DNA from: Echinostoma caproni
Lineage: Eukaryota > Platyhelminthes > Trematoda > Plagiorchiida > Echinostomatidae
Direction of reading: 5' to 3'
DNA: 64,000 bases
NCBI GenBank assembly: GCA_900618425.1
Contig: UZAN01040301.1
Span: 7,054-71,053 of the forward strand
Shown: positions 12,751 through 26,100 of the stretch, piece after piece
Layout: each line of letters begins with the position of its first letter
How positions within the stretch are numbered: the stretch's first letter is position 1
The notes under the pieces: generated by a model
The model's database searches: none
What the model saw: only the letters and a program-made list of their open reading frames with translations
Told to the model about the DNA's origin: nothing
Made by a program: the position numbers and the translations under genes

Positions 12751-13139
12751 GAAGTCGGGAGGATTTAATCGCGAGTTTACACTGGTAAATATCAAACAAG
12801 TACTCAATCTTTTATCTGTTTCGGCCTCCATATTGTATAATAGCTTTAAAGCTTCCACTGTTTATTTTGGAGCGCACAAAGGTGGGTTGTTCAGTTGAAT
12901 TACGATCGTCTCTCAGTTGAATAGCAGATGNTCTTTTGATCTCAAACCGTTGGTAGTGTAGACAGGTTGAAAGGATTCTATCCGATTAACCGCGAGTTTG
13001 TTTCCGGCTATATGTGCGTCAATCGCGGGGTTGTTCCGTTTGTAACGGTCCGTTACCAAGAAATTTGGGTGAGTGGTCCAAAATACGATCAACAAAGCAT
13101 CCGGTGGTTTGATCCATAGTGCGCCAGTCGCTACCTTAT

Positions 13140-14690
13140 CCGGCTTTCGCAATATCGGTAACTAAACCAATCAGGTTGATCAGATTCGGCTTGACGATGA
13201 CACAACTCAATAACGTACAAAGAAAGCAAACGGATTTCGACTGTCTTCACAAAGCGGATTTATCCTAGAAAATTTGTTCATTGGGTTTCGAAATGCTATA
13301 GACGCGATTCCAGAGAATTAAAATAACCACACATCCGCGTTTTTATTTATGATTGTTGCAAAATGCTCTGACATAGTGCCAGTTAGACCCTGGACTGGCC
13401 GAACTTCTAAATTGTTTCACTCATGAAGGATGACATTTTTATTTGCGGACAGTGTTTATCCCCTATTCTGGAGTGCGAATCAACCTCGTCCTCAAATCCC
13501 AGAAATTTTCATTGGCATTCGAATTGGAGCTGTCAGCTGGCCAATTGGCTTAGCGTTCCAATGCAACAACCACATTCAAATGAGGTGAGCTCTGTGTATA
13601 GAGGAATCATCATGTTGGACAACCATGGTCCCTAATCGATTTTCTGGGATTGAGGGAAGAAGAAATTCGTTTAAGATTTTAACACATCTACCCTCGATCT
13701 CATTTTCTTGAACAACCGCCGGTTGAAAAACCAAGCTTGAAAACGACACCGCAGATGACGGAAGAGTTTCAGATATTGGACCAAAGACTGAAGTTATATC
13801 TTATTCTTAATCAAGTCATGTCAGTAGTACGTCATTTGATCAGAGTCATCAAACTTAGGCGCCTTCTGGTCGCTGAAAATCACACCGTTCCACTAAGGAG
13901 TCCAACTTATGCTACTTCAAGCCTATACAACTCGATCCTCAATATGTCGGCTTGTTATCCGTGGTACTGATTTCATTGTTTGGAATAGAAGTTAACTGCA
14001 GTTTGAAACAGTGGCTGAATGTTCTGCACACTCCCATTCAAATGAAATGATGACTGCAACTTTCGCGCACTTGCTACCTGATTTAAAGCAGCATGCAAGA
14101 GCTCTCTCATTTGTTGATTGGAGATCTTTCATTCCGCCTTTAATCTTCCAGTGCTGCCAATGTGGGTCGACCGAAAGGTTACCAAAAACCCCGCATTATA
14201 CATGAGATTTCCCAATAATTTTACGAAAAGCCTGTAACGGCAAGTATTTTTCCTTGTTCCGGCTCTAACAGCCTTGGACCACGTGCCACTGTTCGGTTTC
14301 AACAAATCGCGGGTCCATGGACTCAAAGGAGGTGCATGACCTCGATGTTCTTTGTCCACCTAGTTTGTGCATGGTGTATTCTACAACTGGACTCCGCCGA
14401 ACACACCGGAGACATGAGTGATTCATACAACTCACTTGGTGAGCCGTGAAGTGAACTTTAAATACAGTACTGGCATTGGAGTTAATAGCATTTCACTTCC
14501 CCACGGAAATATTTTCTAGGATAAACCCGTTTGGAAAAAAGCCAATGAAAATCCCTCTGATTGCTCTGTACGGTATGCCATCGTCGTATCAAATTTGATC
14601 ATTTTGGGTAGTTTAGTCACTGAGACATTGTGAGACATTGCGTGCACAATATGTAGCGTGATCCACAGAAATGGAGGACTCAGTTAATGA
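13140..14690. repeat. Unidentified dispersed repeat, copy 2
   Basis: Diverged direct copy of 3690-5280, with an apparent deletion near its right end. The left extension (12913-13152, minus) has an open frame beginning MRKPDKVATGALWIKPPDAL. No named family was recognised. Single Ns at 12931 and 14799 lie next to it. Confidence 0.6.
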
Positions 14691-17600
14691 AAAGTGCGAT
14701 CGTATCCAGGGCCATTCCATTTTTAATCTGCATTGAGAGCAGAGAAGATGAAGTATCATGATTCAGTGTGGTAATGTAGTCATCACTTTGACCTTTCANT
14801 CTCCGTCCTTATCACCTCTAAAAGAAACGGACGTGTTTCCTCTACGCCGTTCCTACGTAATTCTGCACCAAATAGTCAGGATATCCATAAACTGAAGAGG
14901 CATCGACCACCTTGGTCTTTTCTTTCAAGTACGTTTGAGAGAACCTCAAACTCCTATTCAAAACACAGCGTATTATATTATTATCGCGTTGCAGGGGTGC
15001 CCAAATATGATTATACGTATATTGTGCTGTCGAGGTTTGTTTCCTATGCATATTCCACTGGATAGACCCACCCGACAAAAGATATAGAAATAAGTGCCAT
15101 AAGTATAGATCAGTACCTGATTCCATCTACAACCTGAACTACTGAGTGCTCCTGTGAGATAAAAGAAAGAGATGTAAAACTTCAGTTAAACTTTTAAGTT
15201 TAACATTTGCACAAATTAAATCGTCCATATATTGCGGTTATGGTGTAAATTCTTTTATGTATTTATGCATTGAGTCATTCTCAAGTTTAGCCATAATCAC
15301 ATCGACTAATAACGGTTCTAGTGGAGAATCCACTGAGATTTCATTCTTTTGGTGATGCAACTCATCACATAAGATAGTTTATACATATGCGCACAAATAC
15401 AGCAGCCTTCGGATTTTTCAACAGGCAATCTAACACTTATCTCTGTGTTTTCTATATTGGTACAAGACAATATAACATGTAGGACTTAACCCATTGCTAC
15501 CAACAATTCGTAATCCACGGCAGGTTAAATTCTGGTCACACGATCCAAGTGTCTGGTACCAGTGGCGTCGTCACAAAACGCCGCAAAATAACCCTCTTTC
15601 GGAGTTTCGAACTAACTCGTAAACGCGACCCAGTACAGATGCTCTCAATGCACAGCTAGAAGACACGTCAGAGAGCAGGATCTCCGTAGGAGGGAAATTT
15701 CCAGGCAGTCCCGAGACAGGGAAATACAAAACAATCAACCAAAAGGTCCTGTGAGACACGCACACGACTCAAACTAAATCCAAAATGACAACTACGTGCC
15801 CAAAATGCCTAGAGTCACTTACGTCGATCGCGTCGCCGACAGGCACTTTGAACAGTACAAGTTCAACATCAAAGGGGAAATTTTTATTTTAATTGAGAAT
15901 AAAAAATTGATTGTATCCGCATCCTCAAAGCTTTCACACACACACACACCGTAGGTTTCTTATTTTTTCCTGGTTAGTTCTAATGACTCGGCCAGCTATT
16001 TTGTCAGAGTGAGTTAATCGAGACTGGAATATTGGAAGATATTACAACGGATAATCAAACGTGTCCTTGATTTGCTGGCAGAGTTATCGTACCAAAATAA
16101 ATCCGGCATCTGTCATGATTCAAATTTACGCTCATCGATAGAAAAGTAGCTGACAGCAACCAAGCGCACAATGGATTCGATTTTATCTCTAGAACCATTG
16201 TTACGTAATCGTGACAGAAATCAATGAGTCGGCTTATGTTTGGCGTTCAGAAATGCTTACCGGAAAACCTCGGTTTACCATCATTGTCACACAAGCTGTT
16301 TTTTGTGAAGATTCTGATCACTTACATATGTATTCACCGTAATCTATATTGAAAATTTCCAATCGTTTAGCATAAGCTTTTTGGAGATACTAGATGCTAA
16401 CATTCGGTTTTCTCTTTCCTTTTTTGCACTGATCCAATAAAGTCAATATTGGATAACTAACCGAAACAGTCCACCGAAAGATTAGAAAGTGGCAAAACGA
16501 TAACTACAAAATACAATGATATCTACTCAGAATTTCCAGGACAATAGAAAAAGAAGTCCCAGTAAGATTCTCGCGTCTCTATTTATCGCTATTGCCGGTT
16601 TAACGAAAGTTTCAGAGGTAGCGTGTGGAAAACCATAAAACAATGTATGGTCCACTTTAGATAGATGCTATGTTTACGATTCGGAATCGTAGTTGGATCA
16701 CCTTTGAATTAACCAATACATGCATGCAATTTTCGATCCATTCCCGTGCTATGTCAGGAGTATGCTCTATATAAAACGTTATCGATCGTCCATTTGTCAT
16801 CGAATCGACTAGACCACTGAAATATTCGAGTTTGCCATCCGGTATATGCACTTTCGGGTGCTTTCGCATCATTACGCTCATGCATACTTCACCATACCTT
16901 TACCATCGGAATTGCGATTACAAAACAGTAGGTTGTTTCTTCGAGCTGTCGACCATGTCCGTCGAGACGAGAGATGTGTGTTATAGTATAATCTTACAGA
17001 AAGTGTGCGATTTATGTTCGGCAATAAGATAAAAGGATAAGCCATTGCTGATTGATGAGCTTCGCATGACATGGTTACTTACAATGTGAAGCATAGCTAG
17101 AATTCAGGAAGCATATTGCTCTTAACCAACATGCAAAGATCGTTTGTAGTAACTAAATTAAGTATGAACAAAGTGATCAGTCACCCGATAGTGAAGTGTT
17201 TGCTATCTTCTCGTCGCGCCCGTTTAGCTTCAAGATCTTGCATTCATCACTGTGATCAAACTCAACAAGTGAAACAGCTGCACAATGCTTCACAGCTTGG
17301 GAGTTCACGTCTTTTATTTGTTCAGTTTACGACGATATGAATACCAGAATTAATGATTACACTTAGCATTACTGGTTTAATTAGTAAAAATGAATAACAA
17401 CTGATTTTTTTCTTGACAATTGTCATTGGTAAAAGCTTTGAACTGAGCACAGAACATGATTGGGACCAAATAAACTTTATTTTCTTATCCATCTATTAGT
17501 ATCAATACCGAATACTATACTGCTCCCTAACGTGCAAACGAATGTTCGAAGACTGATGTTTACATTATTCGAATGATAAACTCGATAGCTTGACATAATG

Positions 17601-19149
17601 GGCTGTTTTGTTCATTGTTTTATTGATGGAAACACACTTATTCTTAGGTAACTATTTTACTTATTAGTGATTTTTCTAAGCCATAAGACACATGTGGTTT
17701 GGAGATCATGACTGAAGACAACACACGTGAACCACAGGTTGACTAAGAGATATCTCTTTCGAATGGTTAATGCTGTCAGAGTGATGTAAACAGGTAGTTT
17801 ATTCATAACTAAAGTGAGGAAATATTAACAAAAGATCGAAGTTTTGTGTTTTCTTCTTGCTTCTTTGATCTTTTTCATCTGCTTTTCTATAATTGTTGCG
17901 CTAATAAATTAGTTAGAAAAATTTAATAATGTCTATGAATGTGCGTTTAAATTTGGTTTGCAAGATAAAAGCCGCTCCATCTTTTTATCGAACAGTACAC
18001 TGTAACAGTTTACATATTACTCCAAAGGACATTCACATGGATTTTGAAAAATGTGAGGCGAAACACTTATCACGATTTTCACTGAAAACGGCATATCGTT
18101 TACCAATGCTCATAGGCATACCAGACAGATATGTGAACATTTGACGACACCAAGAATGATCACCAATATTATATTGGAGTATTTTTTTGCATTTATTGTT
18201 GATCGGTTTTTTGTCACATTAAAATGACAAGTTTTGTTGCGTTTTGTGCAGTAAGAAACATTTGCATTGTAGAATTGCACGAGATACTGACAGTCTATTA
18301 TGTATATCTTGGTACAAATCTACATCCAATGAGGTTCTCAAAATAGAAAATTTGCGGCAGAGTTTGGTATGTGTGGTAATGTGTTTTTCCCACATGAAAT
18401 CACGAAGTTAGTTCCTGAAAATTGGTCAGTGGATTACTAAGTGTTCTTCCAGATATGTTTTATTTTTAAACCGATGCATGGTATCAAATAAAACCCAATA
18501 ACTTCAACAGTTTTTGCCTAAGAGCTATTGATAATAATAGAATTATATTGTATGCATCTAATGTCTATTTATTTATATATATTTTATATTTTTTATTGAA
18601 AATAATATAATAGGGCACATGCAAGTTTATTTCACATTCCTAAATTACTTTTCATCTACCAAAAATACATTATATTGTTCAACTGTGATTGTAATACTAT
18701 TGACTTTTACATACACTCCGTTCTTCTAATTACGTGACATAATATTACGGGTCATTCTACGAAGTTCCGCTGAAAGATACTCTCCCTGTTGGTGCTATTT
18801 TCTCAGGGTCAAGAATGAGTATCACCGAATTGTTAACGTGGCGGGTTCTGATGTATTATGGGTCTGGAACGAACTGTCAACTACACCGAGAATGATTAAA
18901 ATAGTCATGGGTATTCAAAAAACTGAACGCATTCCTCATGAAGAGCTCTTGATTAGTTCCTCGGTGATTTATAGACAGTGTAGTCACTACGTCCGGGAAA
19001 CTTAAACTCTTATATTGTCAGAGATATCCATCGGAATTTTGACTCCGTTAGCTAACCCAATTCTAGTCAACGAACACACACATATGAGGCCACTTTTTTC
19101 CTTCTTCTCTCTCTTGATGAGATGCATACATGTGTGTACCAATGCTTAG
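14691..19149. other. No gene recognised
   Basis: Short open frames on both strands. A minus-strand frame at 16657-16881 (begins MSVMMRKHPKVHIPDGKLEY) looks protein-like in composition but has no motif I can name and no clear splice sites. The region 17900-18750 is strongly AT-rich. Confidence 0.4.
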
Positions 19150-19620
19150 TTTCAGTTTTTACAACCATTAACCATGCACTTTCGTGCGCCGTTTTGGTTA
19201 CTGTCTTTTGACCGTACATTTGAATAGAAAAGCAGAATGAAGATTGGAATGTTGAGAGCAGAATCCAGGAGAAGATAAAGAATTTATATAGACTGCAGTT
19301 GCAAGAATATTGAGTAGATGCACGAACTCCACTGTTTACGACACCAAGCTATATCACTCAATGTCTCCAACCATCGGTTACCATGATCTTGGAGTCCCCA
19401 TCCAGGGAGCCTTACGAGACCTTTGAGGCCCAGTCCCTTAGTCGGGGTTTTCAAACCCTCATACCAGATCTTAGTTTGACCGCCCTTGACCTTTTCCACT
19501 CATTACCTACCGGGGAAAACATCGCTCATTGTAGCAGCCTATTTAGTAAAATGCGTAACATATTTCCCCAGCAGAGGTGTCAATGCTCAGCCTACACCAC
19601 TACCTTTAGGTAGCGGTGAA
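19150..19620 (-). mobile_element. RTE-type non-LTR retrotransposon 3' end, antisense
   Basis: The minus-strand open frame 19284-19499 reads MEKVKGGQTKIWYEG, then LVRLPGWGLQDHGNRWLETL, then a DIAWCRKQWSSCI block. This is the conserved C-terminal tail of fluke RTE elements (RGGQTKTWHxxxK...RLPGWGPRDxxNxWLETLxDMA...QWR). To its left lies the 3' UTR, including ACAACCATTAACCATGCAC and ATTGAGTAGATGCACGAAC, shared with the copies at 34.2 and 59.2 kb. Only the 3' end is present. Confidence 0.85.
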
Positions 19621-19898
19621 TTAGTCTACTGGTAGGTCTTTCTAAACTAACATACTGATTACACTGATTACGCTTGGTTATAAAATCGATCTGTATCCTT
19701 GAGTAGAAAGTTTCCAAGCACTGTTGATACACTGTTGTGAATAGGACGTTACTGTGAATCTCGTAATAGAAAGACAAACTGTTTCAACGAGCATTTTTTG
19801 CCATACTGTACATAAATGGGTTCTTTGCAAAGCACACGATAAACAGACCAAAGTTACCAGGCTTTTCTTTTTTTTCCTTAGTTTTTCTAATTTCTCGG

Positions 19899-20075
19899 GT
19901 GGTGGTGTCCGAGAGTAAAGGTCACCAAATTATCATTCCGGAGAACTGTGTTCGAACCCCATAAACTACCATCTGACCTTCCCCATTCAATACTGTATAA
20001 TAACCCTTTGGTTGACCGTTTCTTTCTTCCTGAAATATTATTAAGTTTATATTTCCTAAAAAGTACACCCCTCAC
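19899..20075 (+). repeat. tRNA-derived SINE, family 2
   Basis: The head GTGGTGGTGTCCGAGAGTAA with B box TGTTCGAACCCC is followed by CTTTGGTTGACC, CTTCCTGAAA and TATTAT blocks. The same order of blocks occurs at 41862-42035. Confidence 0.7.
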
Positions 20076-22105
20076 TGAATACCGATGACACAATTATGTT
20101 GTCAATAACTTGCGTATTGTTCCCAGCTAGGTTATTTGGATAGTTGTTTCGTCCATGTTTTGACTTTTCAGCATTGCGCATTATTTCTTGCCATGTGAAC
20201 AGAACTCGGAACAAGAACAATCGGTCAAACGGCTGAAATCCTTACCCTTGAGTTGCTTGATATTGATCAATTTGGCAGTGTCTTGTTTCAACCCTTGCGG
20301 ATTCACACAAAAATCCCCACCCACCCGAAACAAACACAGTTTTAATCGAAAACGAGGATTAGGGAACCCTTGGGGATCAGTGGACAGAATCTGGCGTCTG
20401 TGACTTAATCTAAGAAGAATTATTTGTGACGAAACTAATATTAACACTACTATTTAATGTGTTATGAATCAAAGCAATGGTTCTACAAGGACTCGTTCTG
20501 GGTATTACATCAACTAATTTGGTGGTAGTCAAAAGTTTGTTATAATATAATCAACTTCATATACTCTGAACCAGAAATCGAGCCAATTAAACAGGCCATT
20601 TGGTTATGACGCAGGGACCTTTGAGACGGATTGACGGACTGGTTAAATAATAAATCAAATCAAATGAACACAGACAATATACAAACTGGCCCCAAACAGA
20701 ACTGATAAATGAATCGCTTAGTCACTTTCTGTGTTCGAGCTTAATGTTGGTGGAACCTTTTGACCGTTCGGAGCCACCAAGCTATTTTGGACATTGTATT
20801 CATTTTACTTTTACCCAAAGTGTGGCGATACCCCAGAAAAATTCAGAAATTTCTTCAGGTATCATTCTTGAACTATTTTCTTTTGCGTTCACATTTAATA
20901 TCCTAGTAGGCTTCGCAAACAAGTAAAATTCAACCAATGATACTGGCTCCATTCTGTTTATAGACATTGAACCGCACAAGTATTAACGTTTTCGGAGACA
21001 GCATATGATCCTGCACTGTGAACTGATCAACGCTTTTCGTTCTTAGTTCGTGGTCACATGCTCACCAGTTATATTCTCGTGCTTGTGGTAACAATTACGT
21101 TATGAGGCTGCGGCATCACGAGTCGAGTGACGTGATTGAGCGAGCTATTGCTGACACACCTATTCATCATGCGTACATGTGCAATTACGAGGGCTTTACC
21201 CAATGGAACTGGTTAACTGAACCACATACTCAAATACATGCATACACAGATAGTTGAATACAAATCCACAACGGGTTTGGGACGGCAAATCTATCCCATG
21301 GTCTAATCGATTGACAATTCATATATCAAAATCGTGACTTTGATTTTGCCTAAAGAAATAGAGGGAGAGAGTGAGGGACAGTCTCTTCATGAGTCAAAAC
21401 GTCTTCGTAAACGTAACAGTATCTGTTACCACAATTCAAGCACTGGCTGACGTGGGTTGTTTCACTTAGATGATTGTACACATACTTAGTTTTGTTGCCT
21501 GGTTGTCATCACTTGGGCCGAATCATAATGATGAGAAACGGTTCTTTTAATGGAAAGATTGTAGAAAGCTGTGAATTTAAGTCACCATTATGTTGCCCTA
21601 TTCATAGTGTCTGGACAATTGAGTGAAAACGAAGTTTAACTTGAAATAGTTTCATACCAATGTTTGCTTAACTCAAGAAAAAAACTACTTGTGTTGCGTC
21701 TGTTTGTTCAAAAAAGAGAGAGATCTATCCCGTCACCTCGATTCATCTTGGTATTATTATTCAGGACTGCGGTTCATTCGGATCCTTTACAAGCACGAAT
21801 ACGAAATAAAATTGTTCTACACAGACTTGGGTGTCCGTTGATTCTGCCAATCTAATTGTTCATCAGAACTTGTCACTTCAGCCACAATTCACTACCAGCT
21901 ACCTGTGAAGTACAGAATGCAACTGAATAGAAGCATGAGAAATGACTAACATTGTGACTTAAACTCGCACCCCTATTGGTTACCTAATGGGTGTATATCA
22001 GCTCATTTCTGTCAAAGAGAACTAATTATCTTGATATTTTATTCCTTAATCCACTAGACCCGAGGTTCCTAAACTGTAAATGCCGGTTCCCTAAATTCGA
22101 CCACA
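20076..22105. other. No gene recognised; presumed promoter side of USP exon 1
   Basis: No repeat family was recognised. Short overlapping frames at 20181-20447 lack motifs. The bases directly before 22106 would be the 5' UTR. No TATA element could be assigned with confidence. Confidence 0.4.
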
Positions 22106-22291
22106 ATGAATCCCAATTCGCCGACCGGAAGCATTCGAAAACTTTCCAGTGTTACCTTGAATGACTATCGTCGCCGAGCTTCACCTGGTACTGTGATTCG
22201 TCCCTCGCGTTCTTCAGTGCAAACTGTGGATACTTCCATGTTTACTCAAAACTGTCTTCCAGTCTTCAACTTGTCTGTGGGTGGAAGTGGG
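22106..22291 (+). CDS. USP deubiquitinase, exon 1 (start codon)
   Basis: First coding exon of the ubiquitin-specific protease gene (residues 1-62). The ATG at 22106 is preceded in frame by a TAA at 22070 with no AG acceptor in between, so it is read as a true start with a short 5' UTR rather than an internal exon. The peptide is rich in Ser, Arg and Thr, has no recognised domain and is probably disordered. The exon ends in phase 0 at a consensus GTAAGT donor, and exon 2 begins in phase 0 120 bases later. Assignment to the USP gene rests on this adjacency and phase match. The family itself is identified only from exons 2-7. An alternative N-terminus may come from the exon at 10471. Confidence 0.7.
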
Positions 22292-22410
22292 GTAAGTGCA
22301 ATTGATTAACGGTCAAGTGATCTGTGAAGAAAAAAGTACGGTGTTTTGTTCACTGTGTCGCTAGTTTATCAGTTTAACTTTATTTCGTTCTATTTTACCG
22401 GTCCCCTCAG
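22292..22410 (+). other. USP intron 1 (119 nt)
   Basis: Short intron bounded by GTAAGT and a TTACCGGTCCCCTCAG acceptor. No internal feature was seen. Confidence 0.75.
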
Positions 22411-23197
22411 GAAACGCAAAAAGTGGTCATAATGCATCCAGTGGCTACCGAAACTGTTACAAACAGCCAGCAACCGAATCGAGATAGACGCTCTTATTTG
22501 GATGAATCACCGAAAGAACATGTTGACAACAAGGATCCGAACGGGTCACAAAACAGATCATATATCTCTTCCCCACAAACACAATCATTGACCCCTGTTG
22601 ATGCAGCCAACAGAGTCTCCAGTTTGCCTCCTCACGGAACCACAGGATCAAATGTCTGCCGTGTTCAAGAAAATGAACCCAAACGAAAAGATTCGATCCA
22701 GATCATACAGCGAACAAAGACCATGAATTGCAGTCCACAGTCTCCTCAGACCAAATCCACTGTACATGAAGGAAGAAAATGCAGTACTACACAGTCCCCC
22801 GACAATTTGAATGGTTCCTCCCATTGCAACACTTCGATTGGAAAAAGTAACACATTTTGCCGCCCACAAAATGATCTGAGGGATCGGAAAATCACTCCAG
22901 ATCCGAATAGGTGTAGACCTGATTCGGACACGTATTTATGCAACACCACCGATTCTACCAATGGGGTTGTAAACAAACGGAAAACATCCCGTGCCATAAA
23001 TTCTGGCTTACCCCCGCCCTACTCGTCTATCGCAAACGGAACCGACACAGGAATAGAACGATTGGGCCAAACGANCGAGCGCTCAATCTACACAGCTCAG
23101 AGTTACCGCGTCTTCAGGGAGACAAACAGAACTAACGGTCGGACCGGACTCCTCGCGTCGAAATGTGCACGTAGGACTGATGAATCACGGGAATACG
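22411..23197 (+). CDS. USP deubiquitinase, exon 2: disordered N-terminal region and first half of the Cys box
   Basis: Residues 63-324. The acceptor is a pyrimidine tract ending in CCCCTCAG and the donor is GTGAGT. Most of the exon is polar low-complexity sequence (Ser, Thr, Asn, Pro, Arg) with a PPPY motif at about residues 263-266, a potential WW-domain ligand. The last codons read VGLMNHGNT, the first half of the USP Cys box (family pattern GLxNxGNTCYMNS). They are in a different frame from the start of the exon. The switch occurs at a single N at 23075 (codon 284). Removing that one base gives 786 nt (262 codons) open from acceptor to donor, phase 0 at both ends. The frameshift is therefore read as an assembly artefact. 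Reading through the donor gives an open frame to 23328 that is not the gene product. Confidence 0.88.
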
Positions 23198-26100
23198 GTG
23201 AGTTCTACATGGAATGTACCGCACTTATCTTGTTCATATTTCTGGTGGAATATCGCTCTAAAACCAACAAACAGGTGAAGATGTGGAAGAAATCCAATGC
23301 AAATTTAAAAGACTCGGGGAAGATATGAAGGCAAACAAAATAATACATTCAATAACCAGGAATACATTTTGAGCGGCATTTGTCGGTTGCGATGCGATCA
23401 CCTCATAAAGATACTTCAAACTTATTCTATTCTGCTAAACATAGCACAAATTAGGAGTATGACATATCGATTTATTATATTGTAAGTTCTATCAATATTA
23501 ACATAGAATCGCATACATTTGACCGCCAACAGATTTGATAACCATTTTAGATGGGATATTCAACTACCCGTCAAACATATTCCATTTTGAAGCTATCGCA
23601 AACTATTTGAGGTTATCCACCACTAAACACTCACTGTGCCACAAGGGATAAATCCATAGAAAAAGGTATATTCAAAGAGTTTATATACAATCTGTTGAAG
23701 TCAATGCTGAAAACATCTACGGATGTCTTGAGGTACAAGAAATCACACAGATTATCAACAGATATTTTTTTCATGATATTTTTTACAAGGTCCACCGATA
23801 AACTGTACACAATAATGTATTTTTAATTATCGTAATGCATCTGATATTGGGTGGTATCAGAAATAATTACTGAATAAGAATTTAGTTGCAAATATGCGGT
23901 ATTAAAGTGAACACTACCGTTAAAAAAGCTAATGAAGTAGAACCGGCGTTTAGCTTATGGTGCCGATTTGGAACAATCCCCAATGCATGACATTTGTTGA
24001 TTCCTCAAGACTGTATCTACGGGAATCGAGAAATCGGGTTTTAGTAGGAAACACAAACGGGAGTCATCTGCCCCCAAAAGGGTTTTGCTAACACAAGTGA
24101 TCTCGGAGATTGTTAACGCGATACAACTAGCGCATGAGTGTGGTAGAGTGACTCAGTTGCTATACTTCGTTATTTGCTTGAAATGACTGAGGACTGACCA
24201 GATCGTTATACGTTGGTGGTGGTCGTGTTCCTTTACACACTGAACTGTTGGAGCTGAGTTTTGATATTCAGACCGCATTTTCGTAGCATCTTGGAATCAC
24301 AAAGCTTGGATGACGATGGAAAAATCGCGTAAAAAAGCTTGAAGTGACTGGGTGACCAAATTAATTTTTTTCAGGATGTATGACATCCAGTTTCATATCT
24401 TTTCAACTTCAAGCGATAACTTTGTTACTTCAACTAAGTTCGTCGTAACCTGAGGTGAATCCACCAATCGTATTCTAATGGGACCCAACAAATTTATGCC
24501 CTTGACTGTTGATTAAGTGCGCTTTAGGAAGACTAGAAATAACTCACCGGTAATCGATCTCAGTCGGTGGGATGCGAAAGCAAATCACAGCAAGATGGAT
24601 CGCTATATCGGCCACCATGCTCAGACCGGTCACGTCAAGGGAGTCCAAAAGAATGCGATTGGTGGATTCACTAGAAACTGTTACGGTTTAAATTCAGGCT
24701 GAAATTGTAAAGAGGAAACTTTGAAACTGAGAATGAGTTCAAACAGTAATTGAAACTGAATTTTGGCTTGAATAAAACGTAATCAAATATATTGGGAACA
24801 TCCATAGAGTGTAAGTCTTTGGGAAGACAATTCCAAAAAGAGAAATGTTTAATGGATCAAGTTTACTTCATCTACTGGAGTCCACATGTTAATTTTTTTA
24901 TAGACTTCGAGATAATCATCGATTGTTATCTCACAAATCCTTCGTAACGCTTACGTAAGCGCAAACAGCTTTTATGATATGGGTATATGTGTTTGTATGC
25001 GTCATGCTTGGTTGGCTTAGTCAGCTATGGTGGATTTGACGTTACTCCATGTACCACATGATTACTGACATCGTAGAACACAAATGCACAAACAAACAAG
25101 GGCGTGTGTGAACCAAGTTAGGAGCCACACTGCACGATGGGCAAACGATTCGCGATCATTTCATTGGAGCCGCGTGTGCGAAGTGACGTCATTCCCATTA
25201 CGCCGAACGTAAAAGTTTTATCACGTTTTCTCTACATCTGCCTGACTCTGTAATCTCCGTGTGATGGGTTCAAGTGAATAAGAACGTAATTTCTGGCCTA
25301 TTGGTTGAATTAGGTGAACAAACACGTGGAACCACTGGTTCGCAAACGACCGCTTCTGCATCAACGGTTGAGTAATTCTTCCAGGTTGTATGCTTCGGGG
25401 TGCACCCCCATATGCACAGCAGGACTGTGACGATTCTAGCTAAACACGACTGTCAAGGAGAAGGAAAAAATGGAAAATTCGGTTTAATGTAATGATGAAA
25501 TTAGTCGTGTATAGAGCAAAGGAAGCATTGGAAGCATTGACCTTCTAGCACATAAAGGTGCGTATTTCTCTTGCTCAGTATACGACAACATTCATCACAC
25601 ACCTGAGGGTTGCATAGGTAATCTGCTACCTATCATGTGAGCTCGCTTGATGTTATACCGGTTTAGGCTAAAATGCATAGTTCTGACTCACTATGTTATA
25701 CCTGCACTCCTCCATGGAATTTTGTACAGAATGCATAAAACATAGTTTCTTAAGCTTCATTTCTGATGCTCTTCTGAAAGCCACGTAAGTGTGTTATATT
25801 TACCGGGAACTGTGAAAACGTTAGGCTTTAAGTAACAATTAGCGTGTAGAATGCAGGTGTTTGGGTCAAAACCATCACGACTAATGACTTACAGACGTTT
25901 TTGTTTTAGCCCACGAGAACTTACGGATATCAGTGAGTTGGTGATGATCGCAAATCTGTGTCTTGGATTGTAAGAATTCCAATTAAACCATAATCCAAGA
26001 TGCGGTAAGAAGCGTGGTTCGTTTCACTCCGAACCACGTAAAAGTCCATCACCTCCGGTAATTCAGTACGGTAACGTGAATAATTGTTGCAAATCGATCG

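Noticed and set aside
12422..12898. 158-codon open frame on the plus strand
   Set aside because: Its middle is a tRNA-derived SINE; open by chance.
22457..22997. Minus-strand open frames over USP exon 2
   Set aside because: Shadows of the real coding strand, with no motif and no start or splice context.
23198..23328. Continuation of the USP exon 2 frame to a stop at 23328
   Set aside because: It runs through the GTGAGT donor and in the wrong frame relative to the Cys box; it is intron.
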